Source: an uncultured Oscillospiraceae bacterium
GTDB lineage: Bacteria > Bacillota > Clostridia > Oscillospirales > Oscillospiraceae
DNA: 46,666 bases
Direction of reading: 5' to 3'
Assembly: GCA_934567355.1 (NCBI GenBank)
Contig: CAKTJC010000021.1
Coordinates: 1 to 46,666, forward strand
This document shows positions 8,993 through 16,143 of this stretch, piece after piece. Made by a program: the position numbers and the translations under genes. The number at the start of each line of letters is the position of its first letter. The stretch's first letter is position 1. The notes beneath the pieces were generated by a model, which was given only the letters and a program-made list of their open reading frames with translations, was not told the DNA's origin and did not search any database.

Positions 8993-9153
8993 TATGAGCC
9001 TGCTCTTTTCCAGAAACCAGTAGCTAAAAGTATTCAAAAATCATGAAAAATAAACATTTTCTCAATCTGATTTCTACAAGAATTCCAAAAAGTTGGAATA
9101 GTAGAATATGGAGTTATTTGCTCAGAGGTTCCCTGAAATTTGGTTCGACAAAA

Positions 9154-9193
9154 AGCCGTGAAAACCCGATGGAAATTTCGAGTTTTCACGGCT
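9154..9193 (-). terminator. intrinsic terminator downstream of the P-type-ATPase-like gene
   Basis: AGCCGTGAAAAC and GTTTTCACGGCT are perfect 12-bp inverted repeats with a 16-nt loop. On the minus strand the stem is followed by CTTTTTGTCG. It lies 60 bp past the stop at 9255 and could work in both directions; it may originally belong to the IS remnant. Confidence 0.75.
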
Positions 9194-9254
9194 CTTTAAC
9201 ATTTAATGAGGCTGTCCCTTTGTAATTTGCACTTTGAGGCGGCCCGAAGGGGAG

Positions 9255-11390
9255 TCACACGACTCTGGTCCATTCGGTTGCCAGCCAGGTGGGGATCATC
9301 CAGGCCAGCTGGTACAGCAGGATGCGTGCAGGTGTCAGCAGTTCGGTGCGGCCCAAGTAGGACAGTGCCAGCATGATCAAGATCCCGGCGACGCCTCCAA
9401 TCAGGCTTATCACGGTGCCTACAATGCAGGCCCGACGCAGGGACATGGCACCGGTAATGGCATAAGCAGTGGAGAGCAGGTCGTCCCGGGTGACCAATGC
9501 CAGCACATCGGCATCTGGATCTGCCCGACGGGCGGCCAGCTCGGCACGCTCCTCCTGCGGCGGCAGGATCAGCCGCTTTGTACGAATGGAAAACTTTTCA
9601 CGGATAAAACTGTCGGTCAGCATAAAGTCACCGGTCAGCAGCAGGGTTTTCAGCTTCCGGCAGCCGCACAGGGACACGATACCTGCGGAGGCAGAGCGCA
9701 TCTTGGCGTAGGAAATAGCGATCACCGCGGCAAGCTGCCCGTCAATGGCAACGTAAACCGCCTGATTTACCATCGTGCCCTGGGGAATTTCTACCCCCAT
9801 ATCCTGCAAAAATTCCAGACTGCCCAGCAGTACCGGTTCACCGTTGACCTCACCACCGACACCGCCCAGACCGTAGTCACGGAAGGATTCCACCGAATAT
9901 TCAGCGGCATTGCGGCTGGCAAGAAGCTTGCGGAACAGGGGAACCAATGCACCGCCTGCGGCAAAGATCAAAGAAGCGGTATAGGACACTACCTCGGTGC
10001 CGGGGCGGTCAGAATAGAATTTGATGCCATTGAGCTTCGTAGAGCCGCGGGGGAACAGATCTTTGTCCCGCAGGGGTACGACGGCCCGCCCGCAGAGCTT
10101 TTTTACGCCCTGCCATCCGCAGATCACCGCGCCGACCATATGCAGCCGCTTTTGCAGCAGTGCAGCGGGGCGGGTCAGCGTCACAAAATACCCTGCGGGA
10201 ATGGAAACCAGAAGCGAAGTAGAGAAAATCTTCACTGCCATGCTGACGCTGCCATGAAGCAGCCAGGTGAGCGCAACAATACCGATGCAGGCCAGCAGCG
10301 ACACCAATGCGTACACCCGCTGAATGATCTCCGGCGCACCGGGGCGGGAATAGGTGTCCATAAAGTCTTCCACATCACCGTCACCCCGCAGAATGCCGGG
10401 ACGTTTTCCATAGAACATGGGCTCCTTTACCAGGCTGGTCAGGTTGGTTGCCTTGCGCATGGTATCCAACTGGGCGAGCTCTGTGGTGTGGCGATGATAA
10501 TTTGCCAGCATCGCCATGGTCATCTCCAGCACAAAGGCAGAGCAGAAGGGAACCCGCTGCTCATCCAGGCAGAACCAAGCGTCTGCCATGCAGGCAATGA
10601 AAGAGATCGCCAGCGTGGTATTCAGGGAATAGCGCAGGCGGAACAGGTCACTGATGCCGTCCATTATCAGGTTGCAGCCCAGAAGGCCGGAAACCATCAT
10701 TCCGAGCACCTGGGTGTAGACCATCAGTTTTGTGCGGCTGGCGGGCACCATTCCCCTGGCGTACAGGAAAACTCCCAGGAAGCACAGCATCAATACAATG
10801 AAATTAAGAATGATTCCTACCTGGAGCTTGCCAACGCCTTGCCCGCTCAGGGCATAGTACCGCTTTTCGGGACCGGCCACCAGCTTCCGTTTCAGCTCCC
10901 GCAGTTTGGCACTGCGCAGCAGCGGAACGGTATTGGCGCCGCTTTCGGGGGCTGCTGCCTCCTGCGGTGCTTCCTCATGAGAAGAGGGCTCATCGCCTGC
11001 CGGGTGCTCTGTCTCAGCAGATTCTGCCTGAGGCTGGGGGCCTTCGGGCATATTTGCCGGTGCCTGATCATCGGGAGACTCCGCAGCTTCCGGCGGCAGC
11101 TGGGGAAGGGGATCGGTATTGTCGGAAACGGTTTGCGCAGCCGAAATATCGGGCAGAGGATCGGTGTTGTCAGAAATTGCATCGCTTCCGGCGGCGGAAA
11201 AGAGCTGCGAGGCCTGGGCCACGGCGTCAAAATCCGCCCCTTCGAATGCAGGCTCCTCCTCAACCGCTTCAACATGCTCCAGCGTCACGGCAACATCAGC
11301 GGTCTGCGCCTCCTCTTGGGTGGAGGCCTCGTGGAGCTGCTGCATAATATCGTCCAGATTATAGTCTAATTCTTTTTCCTGATTGTCCAT
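9255..11390 (-). CDS. P-type-ATPase-like membrane protein with degenerate catalytic motifs
   Basis: The 711-residue protein starts with about 150 residues of acidic, Pro/Glu/Ala-rich low-complexity sequence containing two copies of SDNTDPLP, then has about eight hydrophobic segments. The second half aligns by eye with P1B-type ATPases: SIPAGYF where CPCAL is expected, a spacer ending VVPLRDKDLFPRG at the position of the phosphorylation loop DKTGTLT, GSLEFLQDMGVEIP in the nucleotide-binding domain, and LLTGDF near residue 585. Asp442-Lys443 remain but TGT is replaced by DLF; I see no actuator TGE and no hinge GDGxND. I therefore infer a protein that kept the fold but probably not ATP-driven transport. 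It follows rlmB by 15 bp and has a GGGGAG ribosome site. Confidence 0.7.
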   Translation of the reverse strand: MDNQEKELDYNLDDIMQQLHEASTQEEAQTADVAVTLEHVEAVEEEPAFEGADFDAVAQASQLFSAAGSDAISDNTDPLPDISAAQTVSDNTDPLPQLPPEAAESPDDQAPANMPEGPQPQAESAETEHPAGDEPSSHEEAPQEAAAPESGANTVPLLRSAKLRELKRKLVAGPEKRYYALSGQGVGKLQVGIILNFIVLMLCFLGVFLYARGMVPASRTKLMVYTQVLGMMVSGLLGCNLIMDGISDLFRLRYSLNTTLAISFIACMADAWFCLDEQRVPFCSAFVLEMTMAMLANYHRHTTELAQLDTMRKATNLTSLVKEPMFYGKRPGILRGDGDVEDFMDTYSRPGAPEIIQRVYALVSLLACIGIVALTWLLHGSVSMAVKIFSTSLLVSIPAGYFVTLTRPAALLQKRLHMVGAVICGWQGVKKLCGRAVVPLRDKDLFPRGSTKLNGIKFYSDRPGTEVVSYTASLIFAAGGALVPLFRKLLASRNAAEYSVESFRDYGLGGVGGEVNGEPVLLGSLEFLQDMGVEIPQGTMVNQAVYVAIDGQLAAVIAISYAKMRSASAGIVSLCGCRKLKTLLLTGDFMLTDSFIREKFSIRTKRLILPPQEERAELAARRADPDADVLALVTRDDLLSTAYAITGAMSLRRACIVGTVISLIGGVAGILIMLALSYLGRTELLTPARILLYQLAWMIPTWLATEWTRVV

Positions 11391-11405
11391 ATCGGTTTCT
11401 CCCCT

Positions 11406-12197
11406 TTAACCCAGGCGCTGGCGCAGGGCCTCGTAAAGCAGAATAGAAGCGGCAGCGGACGCATTCAGGGAGCTGATGCGGCCCTTCATAGGGATGTTCA
11501 CCATCACGTCGCAGTTTTTGCGTACCAGCTGACTCATGCCGCCTCCCTCGTTGCCGATCACAATGGCGGCGGGACCCGACAGATCGGCCTGATACATGGG
11601 AATAGAACCCTCGGCAGCGGTGCCGAAGATCCAAACGCCCTTTTCCTTCAGATCGGCAATGGCAGCACTGATGTTGGTCACCCGAGCCACCTTCATATAC
11701 TCAATGGCACCGGCAGAGGCCTTGGCCACTGTGGCGGTGAGCCCTACGCTGCGCCGCTTGGGAATGATCACACCGTGGGCACCGGCGCACTCGGCGCTCC
11801 TTAAAATGGCGCCCAGGTTGTGGGGATCGGAGAGCTCGTCGCAGATCACGATCAGCGGTGCTTCCCCACGGGCAGCGGCCTGCTCCAGAATGTCGTCGAT
11901 GGAGTAGTACACATGGGCGGCAGCCAGCGCGATCACGCCCTGATGAGCGTGGGTAAAGGACATGGTGTCCAGCTTCCGCCGGTCAACCGGCATTACCACC
12001 GCGCCTGCTTCCTTCGCTTCCGCGGCCAGACGCTGTAAACCCCGGTCGACCTCGCCGGCGGCAATGAAAACCTTGTCCACCGTGCGCCCACTTTTCAGCG
12101 CCTCCTGCAATGCATTCCGGCCTTCCAGCTGCCCCTCGGTTTCCTCGACGGGTGCAGCCGCTGCAGGACGCACAGGACGGCGATTTTTTTCGTACAT
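11406..12197 (-). CDS. rlmB: 23S rRNA (guanosine-2'-O)-methyltransferase RlmB
   Basis: This 263-residue SpoU/TrmH-family enzyme methylates the 2'-OH of a conserved guanosine in 23S rRNA. It has a short basic leader, the substrate-binding N-domain beginning EGRNALQEALKSGRTVDKVF, and the three SpoU motifs: DPHNLGAILRSAECAG, AIVIGNEGGGMSQLV and NIPMKGRISSLNASAAASIL. GGAGG lies upstream of the ATG at 12197. It heads a two-gene operon with the P-type-ATPase-like gene. Confidence 0.93.
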   Translation of the reverse strand: MYEKNRRPVRPAAAAPVEETEGQLEGRNALQEALKSGRTVDKVFIAAGEVDRGLQRLAAEAKEAGAVVMPVDRRKLDTMSFTHAHQGVIALAAAHVYYSIDDILEQAAARGEAPLIVICDELSDPHNLGAILRSAECAGAHGVIIPKRRSVGLTATVAKASAGAIEYMKVARVTNISAAIADLKEKGVWIFGTAAEGSIPMYQADLSGPAAIVIGNEGGGMSQLVRKNCDVMVNIPMKGRISSLNASAAASILLYEALRQRLG

Positions 12198-12245
12198 AGG
12201 GGAATCCTCCGTATTCTTCGGGAATCAAAAATCACAGTTTCACAC

Positions 12246-12274
12246 ATTATATCAGATTTTTTTCGAAGATTCAA
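12246..12274 (-). promoter_or_regulatory. promoter of the rlmB operon
   Basis: On the minus strand TTGAAT, 17 bp and TATAAT lie about 50 bp before the rlmB ATG. Confidence 0.75.
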
Positions 12275-12353
12275 TATCTTTTTTATCCCAGCCCGTGCCC
12301 GGTTTTTTTGCAAGAAAAGGGAAGAATTTTGGCAGCGTCGGAAGAGAAAAAAC

Positions 12354-12387
12354 CCCGCCGGGGCAGTTCAGAAACTGATCCGGCGGG
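12354..12387 (-). terminator. terminator of the spoVA operon
   Basis: CCCGCCGG (12354-12361) pairs with CCGGCGGG (12380-12387), and the loop can add a CAGTT/AACTG inner stem. On the minus strand the stem is followed by GGTTTTTTCTC. It is 26 bp past the stop of the small Asn/Gln gene, which places that gene inside the operon. Confidence 0.85.
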
Positions 12388-12412
12388 TGCGGCTGCTTTG
12401 TATGGCCAGTGC

Positions 12413-12517
12413 TCAGCGGCACTGCTTATTATCCTGGTTCTGATTCTGGTTCTGGTTCTGAGACTGATTCTGGCTCTGATTCTTGCTTTGATTCTGATTC
12501 TGGTTCTTGGTGTTCAT
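12413..12517 (-). CDS. 34-residue Asn/Gln-repeat peptide in the spoVA operon
   Basis: A short frame starts at the ATG 12515-12517, six bases after a strong GGAGGAA site, and ends at TGA 12413-12415. After MNTK the product is almost wholly alternating asparagine and glutamine, broken by a few Ser and Lys, and ends DNKQCR with one cysteine. It lies 57 bp after spoVAE and just ahead of the operon terminator, so it should be made in the forespore with SpoVAD/SpoVAE. The N/Q bias recalls gamma-type small acid-soluble spore proteins, but I see no family motif and assign no function. A real ribosome site and codon-phase repeats (CAG/AAT/AAC) argue that it is translated. Confidence 0.65.
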   Translation of the reverse strand: MNTKNQNQNQSKNQSQNQSQNQNQNQNQDNKQCR

Positions 12518-12574
12518 TTCTGTTTCCTCCTAAAAATGGTTGCGGTTTCCCGCGTGGATAGATTGCCCCGAAAT

Positions 12575-12931
12575 TCAGGATTTATCCTTGGGCTTGAAAA
12601 GAATTCCGGCGAGAAGTCCAAAAATGATCGCTGCCGTGATGCCGCCTGCCGTGGCCTTCAGACCGCCGGTGAGGATCCCCAGCGCGCCTTTTTCGGTGAC
12701 GGCTTCCTTGACGCCCTTTGCAAGCGTTGCACCGAAGCCGGTCAGGGGAACGGACGCTCCGGCACCTGCAAAGTCGATCAGCGGCTGATACAGTCCCACT
12801 GCGCCCAGGATTACCCCGGCCACCACATAGCCCACCAGGATTCGTGCGGGTGTCAGCGTTGTTTTGTCAATGAGGATCTGCCCAATCAGGCAGAAACAAC
12901 CGCCGATAAGAAATGCTTTCAAATAATCCAT
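12575..12931 (-). CDS. spoVAE: stage V sporulation protein AE
   Basis: The 118-residue integral membrane protein belongs to the SpoVAC/SpoVAE family that forms part of the inner spore membrane channel moving dipicolinic acid into and out of the spore. The sequence is four hydrophobic segments with the family pattern LIGQILIDKTTLTPARILV and a central loop VPLTGFGATLAKGVKEAV. The ATG abuts the spoVAD stop codon directly, and its GGAGG site is inside the end of spoVAD, so the two are translationally coupled. Confidence 0.93.
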   Translation of the reverse strand: MDYLKAFLIGGCFCLIGQILIDKTTLTPARILVGYVVAGVILGAVGLYQPLIDFAGAGASVPLTGFGATLAKGVKEAVTEKGALGILTGGLKATAGGITAAIIFGLLAGILFKPKDKS

Positions 12932-13951
12932 TCAGTCCATGCCTCCTTCGATCGCCACTGCGTGGCACACCCCCGGAATGGGCAGCCCCTGCTGGGTGGA
13001 GGTGGGGGAGAGCAGCGCACCCGTGCCGCAGAAAAGAATCTTTTTCAGCTTTCCCGTGCGCAGCTGCCCCAGAAGATGCCCGCACAGGGTGACGGCGCTG
13101 CATCCGCAGCCGGAGCCGCCGGAGTGCACATCCTGCCTTGTGTTGTCAAAGACCATGGTGCCGCAGTCCGCCAGAATGCCGCCCAGCTCCAGTCCGTCCC
13201 GGCTGGCCAGCTCCAGCAGCAGCTCCTTGCCCAGCTGTCCCAGGTCGCCGGTGACGATCATGTCGTAGTCCTTTGGTGTCAGATTCATATCCTCCAGATG
13301 GGCTTTGATGGTGGAATAGGCGGCGGGAGCCATGGCAGCGCCCATGTTGCAGGCGTCCTTGATGCCCAGGTCACGCACGGTGCCCACCGTGGCGCAGGTC
13401 AGGCGGGGACCCTTCCCTGTGCTGCAGACCAGCGCAGAGCCGGAGCCGGTGACTGTCCACTGCGCCGTGGGCGTCCGCTGTCCGCCGTAGCCCAGGGGAA
13501 AGCGATACTGCCGCTCAGAGGATGCAAAGTGGGAAGAGGTCATGGCGGCCACCCGATCTGCATAGCCGCCGTCCACCGTCAGCGCCGCCAGCAGTAGGCT
13601 TTCCGCCATGGTGGAGCACGCGCCGTAAAGCCCCAGGTGGGGAATGTTCAAATTCCGCAGAGAGAAGGAAGAGCCGATGCACTGGTTCAGCAGGTCGCCG
13701 GAATAAACCAGATCGATTTCCCACATGTGCAGCCCCGCCTTCTCCGCCAGTGTTTTCAGGCAGAGCTCCTGCATCTTCTTTTCCGCCTGCTCCCAGGTTT
13801 TTTGACCCAGCAGAGTATCGGTAAAGGTTCTGTCAAAGCTCTCCGCCAGCGGCCCCTGTGCCTCTTTTTTTCCTGCTATGCTTGCCCAGACATCGATCAC
13901 CGGCCTGCTGCCAAAGCAGAAGCTGCATTTGCCCCGCTTGTTCTTTGCCAT
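12932..13951 (-). CDS. spoVAD: stage V sporulation protein AD
   Basis: The 339-residue thiolase-fold protein is the peripheral, dipicolinate-binding subunit of the SpoVA channel. Recognisable blocks are PHLGLYGACSTMAESLLLAA (active-site-like cysteine region), NMGAAMAPAAYSTI, DYDMIVTGDLGQLGKELL and the C-terminal SGGSGCGCSAV. I start at the ATG 13951, preceded by GGGAGGA at 7 nt; a TTG at 13969 would add six residues but has no site. SpoVAC, usually the gene upstream in spoVACDE-type operons, is not here: the next thing upstream is another gene's terminator. Confidence 0.93.
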   Translation of the reverse strand: MAKNKRGKCSFCFGSRPVIDVWASIAGKKEAQGPLAESFDRTFTDTLLGQKTWEQAEKKMQELCLKTLAEKAGLHMWEIDLVYSGDLLNQCIGSSFSLRNLNIPHLGLYGACSTMAESLLLAALTVDGGYADRVAAMTSSHFASSERQYRFPLGYGGQRTPTAQWTVTGSGSALVCSTGKGPRLTCATVGTVRDLGIKDACNMGAAMAPAAYSTIKAHLEDMNLTPKDYDMIVTGDLGQLGKELLLELASRDGLELGGILADCGTMVFDNTRQDVHSGGSGCGCSAVTLCGHLLGQLRTGKLKKILFCGTGALLSPTSTQQGLPIPGVCHAVAIEGGMD

Positions 13952-14013
13952 CGGAAATTCCTCCCGCAAAAATCATTTTGGTGTTCCATTATCCCCAAAG
14001 CTGCGAAAAAAAT

Positions 14014-14037
14014 ACCCGACTGCCGAAGCAGTCGGGT
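14014..14037 (-). terminator. terminator of the NlpC/P60 gene
   Basis: ACCCGACTGC / GCAGTCGGGT is a 10-bp perfect stem with a CGAA loop, followed on the minus strand by ATTTTTTT. It separates the hydrolase from spoVAD. Confidence 0.92.
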
Positions 14038-14047
14038 AAAAATTGAT

Positions 14048-15055
14048 TTACACCACGCGGATGCCGCAGTAGAAATGCTCGCTCCAGTAGCCGCTGGTCA
14101 GATCGGAATAGGACACGGTGCTGCGGGAATTGGGGGAATGGATGAACTGCCCATTTCCGGCGTAGATACCGGCATGGGTGATGCCGCTGCCGCCGGTTCC
14201 CGCAAACAGGACGATGTCGCCCACCTGCAGGGAGGACCTGTCCACCTGCGTCCCAGCGCTGTACTGCGCCGCCGGGGTACGCCCGACGGAAATGCCGAAG
14301 GTGCCGTATACATAGTACACAAATCCGGAGCAGTCAAAGCCGCTGGGGGAAGCGCCGCCGTAAACATAGGGGGTGCCCAGATAGCTTTCTGCCTTGGCGA
14401 GGATCTGCGCGCCGGTGGCAGTCCCGGTGTAAGAAACGTTGCCGGAACTGCTGGTGCTGCCGGAGCTTACGGCGTTCCCGGTGCCGCTCGGCACGGTGCC
14501 GATGGCCTGTCCCCGCCGGAAATACTGGGGTGCATTGGAGGATGCGCGGTTTTCATAGGGGATTTCCGTCAGCGTCAGAAAATCGCTGCGGATGTAGCAG
14601 GTCTGGCTGTTGTAAAGCACCTTGTACCAGCCCTGATTCAGGCCGATTATGTAGCACTTTTCGCCGTAGGAGGCGGTGGCGATCCGGTTATAGCCGATGC
14701 CGGGGCCGCTGCGCAGATTCACGCCGCTGCCGCTGATGGTGCCGTAGCCCAGCTCCGCATTTTCGGCGGTGGCGACGCTCAGATAGTCGGCGCTCATGTA
14801 GCCCTCCTGCAGATTGTAGCTGACGCGGTACCACCCGTCCTCCAGCCCGAGCACGACGATGCATTCGCCGGAGTAGGCGGTGGCCAGCACCTGGGAGCCG
14901 GTATTGGGGCTCTGCCGCAGGTTCAGGCCGGAGGCATTGACAAAGCCAATGCCATACACCAGCTGCTCATTGTCCGCAGCCGCAGTGATGGAAAAACATC
15001 CGATAAAAAGCATCAAAGCCGCTACAATTGCAGCGGCTCGCGTGGAAAATTTCAT
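14048..15055 (-). CDS. secreted SH3-NlpC/P60 peptidoglycan hydrolase
   Basis: The 335-residue precursor has a signal peptide (MKFSTRAAAIVAALMLFIG, cleavage probably after ITAAA). Two bacterial SH3 domains follow (about residues 35-95 and 100-165; each with GLNLRQSP or GVNLRSGP and a GWYRV/GWYKV strand), then a Ser/Gly/Thr linker, and a C-terminal NlpC/P60 domain (about 215-335). Catalytic cysteine and histidine are visible in PSGFDCSGFVYYVYG and GITHAGIYAGNGQFIHSP. Family members cut stem peptides of cell-wall muropeptides. GGAGGT precedes the ATG at 15055; the longer frame to 15109 lacks a signal sequence. It probably shares the promoter upstream of the next gene. Confidence 0.92.
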   Translation of the reverse strand: MKFSTRAAAIVAALMLFIGCFSITAAADNEQLVYGIGFVNASGLNLRQSPNTGSQVLATAYSGECIVVLGLEDGWYRVSYNLQEGYMSADYLSVATAENAELGYGTISGSGVNLRSGPGIGYNRIATASYGEKCYIIGLNQGWYKVLYNSQTCYIRSDFLTLTEIPYENRASSNAPQYFRRGQAIGTVPSGTGNAVSSGSTSSSGNVSYTGTATGAQILAKAESYLGTPYVYGGASPSGFDCSGFVYYVYGTFGISVGRTPAAQYSAGTQVDRSSLQVGDIVLFAGTGGSGITHAGIYAGNGQFIHSPNSRSTVSYSDLTSGYWSEHFYCGIRVV

Positions 15056-15124
15056 ACGTTTACCTCCGTCGCTGTGGAATTCGGCGGGTATGGGAAAACT
15101 CACACCCAAAACCGAAGCAGTTAT

Positions 15125-15415
15125 TTATTTTCCGGCAAGAGCACGCTCCAGCCAGACGCTGCCCACATCCAGGGCAGTATAGAAGCCGTCCTTTTCGCTC
15201 TTTTTGACAACTCTGTCGCGGCTTCTGGCAGTGGGATCGGTAAGCTGAAGCTGAACGGAAACCCGGGTGGCAATATCGGTATCGTTCACCTTCTTGGTTT
15301 CCAGAATCTGCATCATCACGATGTGGCTGTCCGCCATGGAGCCGTAATACACCAGATTGTCCTTGCGCATCAGCGGACGACCCTTGTACATCAGAACCTT
15401 TTTTTCATCAGCCAT
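15125..15415 (-). CDS. conserved small protein of unknown function
   Basis: The 96-residue soluble protein begins MADEKKVLMYKGRPLMRKDN and is preceded by a strong AGGAGG site; the start at 15415 also follows a consensus promoter. It has a mixed, charged composition with no membrane segment, signal peptide or cysteine pair. I recognise no domain. It lies 69 bp upstream of the NlpC/P60 gene on the same strand and may be cotranscribed with it. Confidence 0.75.
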   Translation of the reverse strand: MADEKKVLMYKGRPLMRKDNLVYYGSMADSHIVMMQILETKKVNDTDIATRVSVQLQLTDPTARSRDRVVKKSEKDGFYTALDVGSVWLERALAGK

Positions 15416-15443
15416 GATAGGAACCTCCTGAAATTGTAGTGGA

Positions 15444-15472
15444 ATTGTAACACATTGTAACCGATATGTCAA
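15444..15472 (-). promoter_or_regulatory. consensus promoter of the 96-aa gene (and probably NlpC/P60)
   Basis: On the minus strand TTGACA, 17 bp and TACAAT lie 29 bp before the ATG at 15415. Confidence 0.88.
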
Positions 15473-15560
15473 CCCTAATTCACCCGAAAAACGGCAAAAT
15501 GGAAAGAATTTACAATTACGATGCAAGGAATATGCTGAAAAGACGGAGGAAATATGAAGT

Positions 15561-15619
15561 TTTCAAGTTACATAACAAGTTACATAACAAGAGGCTTTTG
15601 CCGTGGCAAAAGCCTCTTG
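15561..15619 (-). terminator. 14-bp perfect hairpin downstream of ireB, next to a 12-bp tandem repeat
   Basis: CAAGAGGCTTTTGC (15588-15601) and GCAAAAGCCTCTTG (15606-15619) are perfect inverted repeats around CGTG, 18 bp past the ireB stop. On the minus strand the 3' side is a modest U-rich stretch (TTGTTATGTAACTTG). That stretch is made by a direct duplication of CAAGTTACATAA just beyond the stem. It is probably the ireB terminator. Confidence 0.75.
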
Positions 15620-15637
15620 GCGGGGGCAATCTGGCTG

Positions 15638-15886
15638 CTACGCTTTGGAAAGATACTCCTTGACCAGCGCCTGCATCAGCTCGTCCCGGTCGATCTTGCA
15701 GATCATGCTCCGGGCGTTGTGATAGTTGGTGATGTAGGTGGGATCCTCGGTGAGGAGGTATCCAACGATCTGGTTGACAGGGTTGTAGCCTTTTTCGTTC
15801 AGGGCATCGAACACACTCCGGAGTATATGCCGCATGGTCTCCTTGTCGTCAGGAACCGTAAAGGTCTGGGTTTCCATTCCCGTCAT
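15638..15886 (-). CDS. ireB: IreB family regulatory phosphoprotein
   Basis: The 82-residue protein is the UPF0297/IreB family, a small cytosolic target of the PASTA kinase IreK that modulates cell-wall stress and cephalosporin tolerance in enterococci. The family core is plain: VFDALNEKGYNPVNQIVGYL, then DPTYITNYHNAR and RDELMQALVKEYL. Threonines lie near the N-terminus (METQTFTVP), where the enterococcal protein is phosphorylated. AAGGAGG fixes the ATG at 15886; a longer frame to 16030 would run into repeat sequence. The usual neighbours (a RuvX-type gene and a DUF1292 gene) are absent. Its leader contains a palindromic repeat. Confidence 0.92.
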   Translation of the reverse strand: MTGMETQTFTVPDDKETMRHILRSVFDALNEKGYNPVNQIVGYLLTEDPTYITNYHNARSMICKIDRDELMQALVKEYLSKA

Positions 15887-15918
15887 GGTCTCAGCCTCCT
15901 TTTGTTGATATTTTTCCT

Positions 15919-16083
15919 GGGGAATCTCTGAGTAAATCGACTTCGGCTGAGCAGCGGATCTTTTTCCCCGGCTGTGCGGTTTCAAAAGTGGGAAGTACAT
16001 ACAGTATTCCTCCGCTTTTGAAACCTTCATCCGGTGAAAAATCTCTCGCTGTCAGCTCTTGCCGATTTAATCATAGTTTTCCC
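15919..16083. repeat. MITE-like palindromic repeat, family 1, copy 1 (ireB leader)
   Basis: About 165 bp ending in imperfect inverted termini: GGGGAATCTCTGAGTAAATC at the left and, read on the other strand from 16083, GGGAAAACTATGATTAAATC. The centre also folds back on itself (GGTTTCAAAAG with CTTTTGAAACC). The same sequence recurs in the same orientation at 36731-36896 with roughly 70% identity by eye, including the internal CTTCGGCTG and CAGCTCTTG blocks. It lies between the ireB promoter and the ireB ribosome site, so it should be transcribed as a long folded leader. Confidence 0.8.
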
Positions 16084-16084
16084 T

Positions 16085-16113
16085 ATTATAGCCCAAACGG
16101 GGAATTCTGTAAA
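16085..16113 (-). promoter_or_regulatory. promoter of ireB
   Basis: On the minus strand TTTACA, 17 bp and TATAAT abut the right end of the palindromic repeat, about 200 bp before the ireB start codon. Confidence 0.75.
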
Positions 16114-16143
16114 GACCTACATTTGAATATTTTGTAAATCCCG

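Larger units (their letters stand above)
8658..9219 (+). mobile_element. decayed IS5-type insertion sequence remnant (limits tentative)
   Basis: The stretch is more AT-rich than its neighbours and contains the transposase fragment at 8685-8992. Its possible ends are imperfectly inverted: GGGGGTTGCCTCA at 8658-8670 and, on the other strand, GGGACAGCCTCA from 9218 downwards. They share GGG and GCCTCA around an unequal spacer. The left part of any transposase is missing, so if these are true ends the element has an internal deletion. No target-site duplication was identified. Confidence 0.45.

Noticed and set aside
8783..9037. An 84-codon minus-strand frame
   Set aside because: It is the reverse of the transposase remnant, has no ribosome site and no recognisable product.
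12413..12517. The N/Q repeat region as a simple non-coding microsatellite
   Set aside because: The repeat unit is in codon phase with a start codon and strong ribosome site and lies before the operon terminator, so I kept it as a probable gene.
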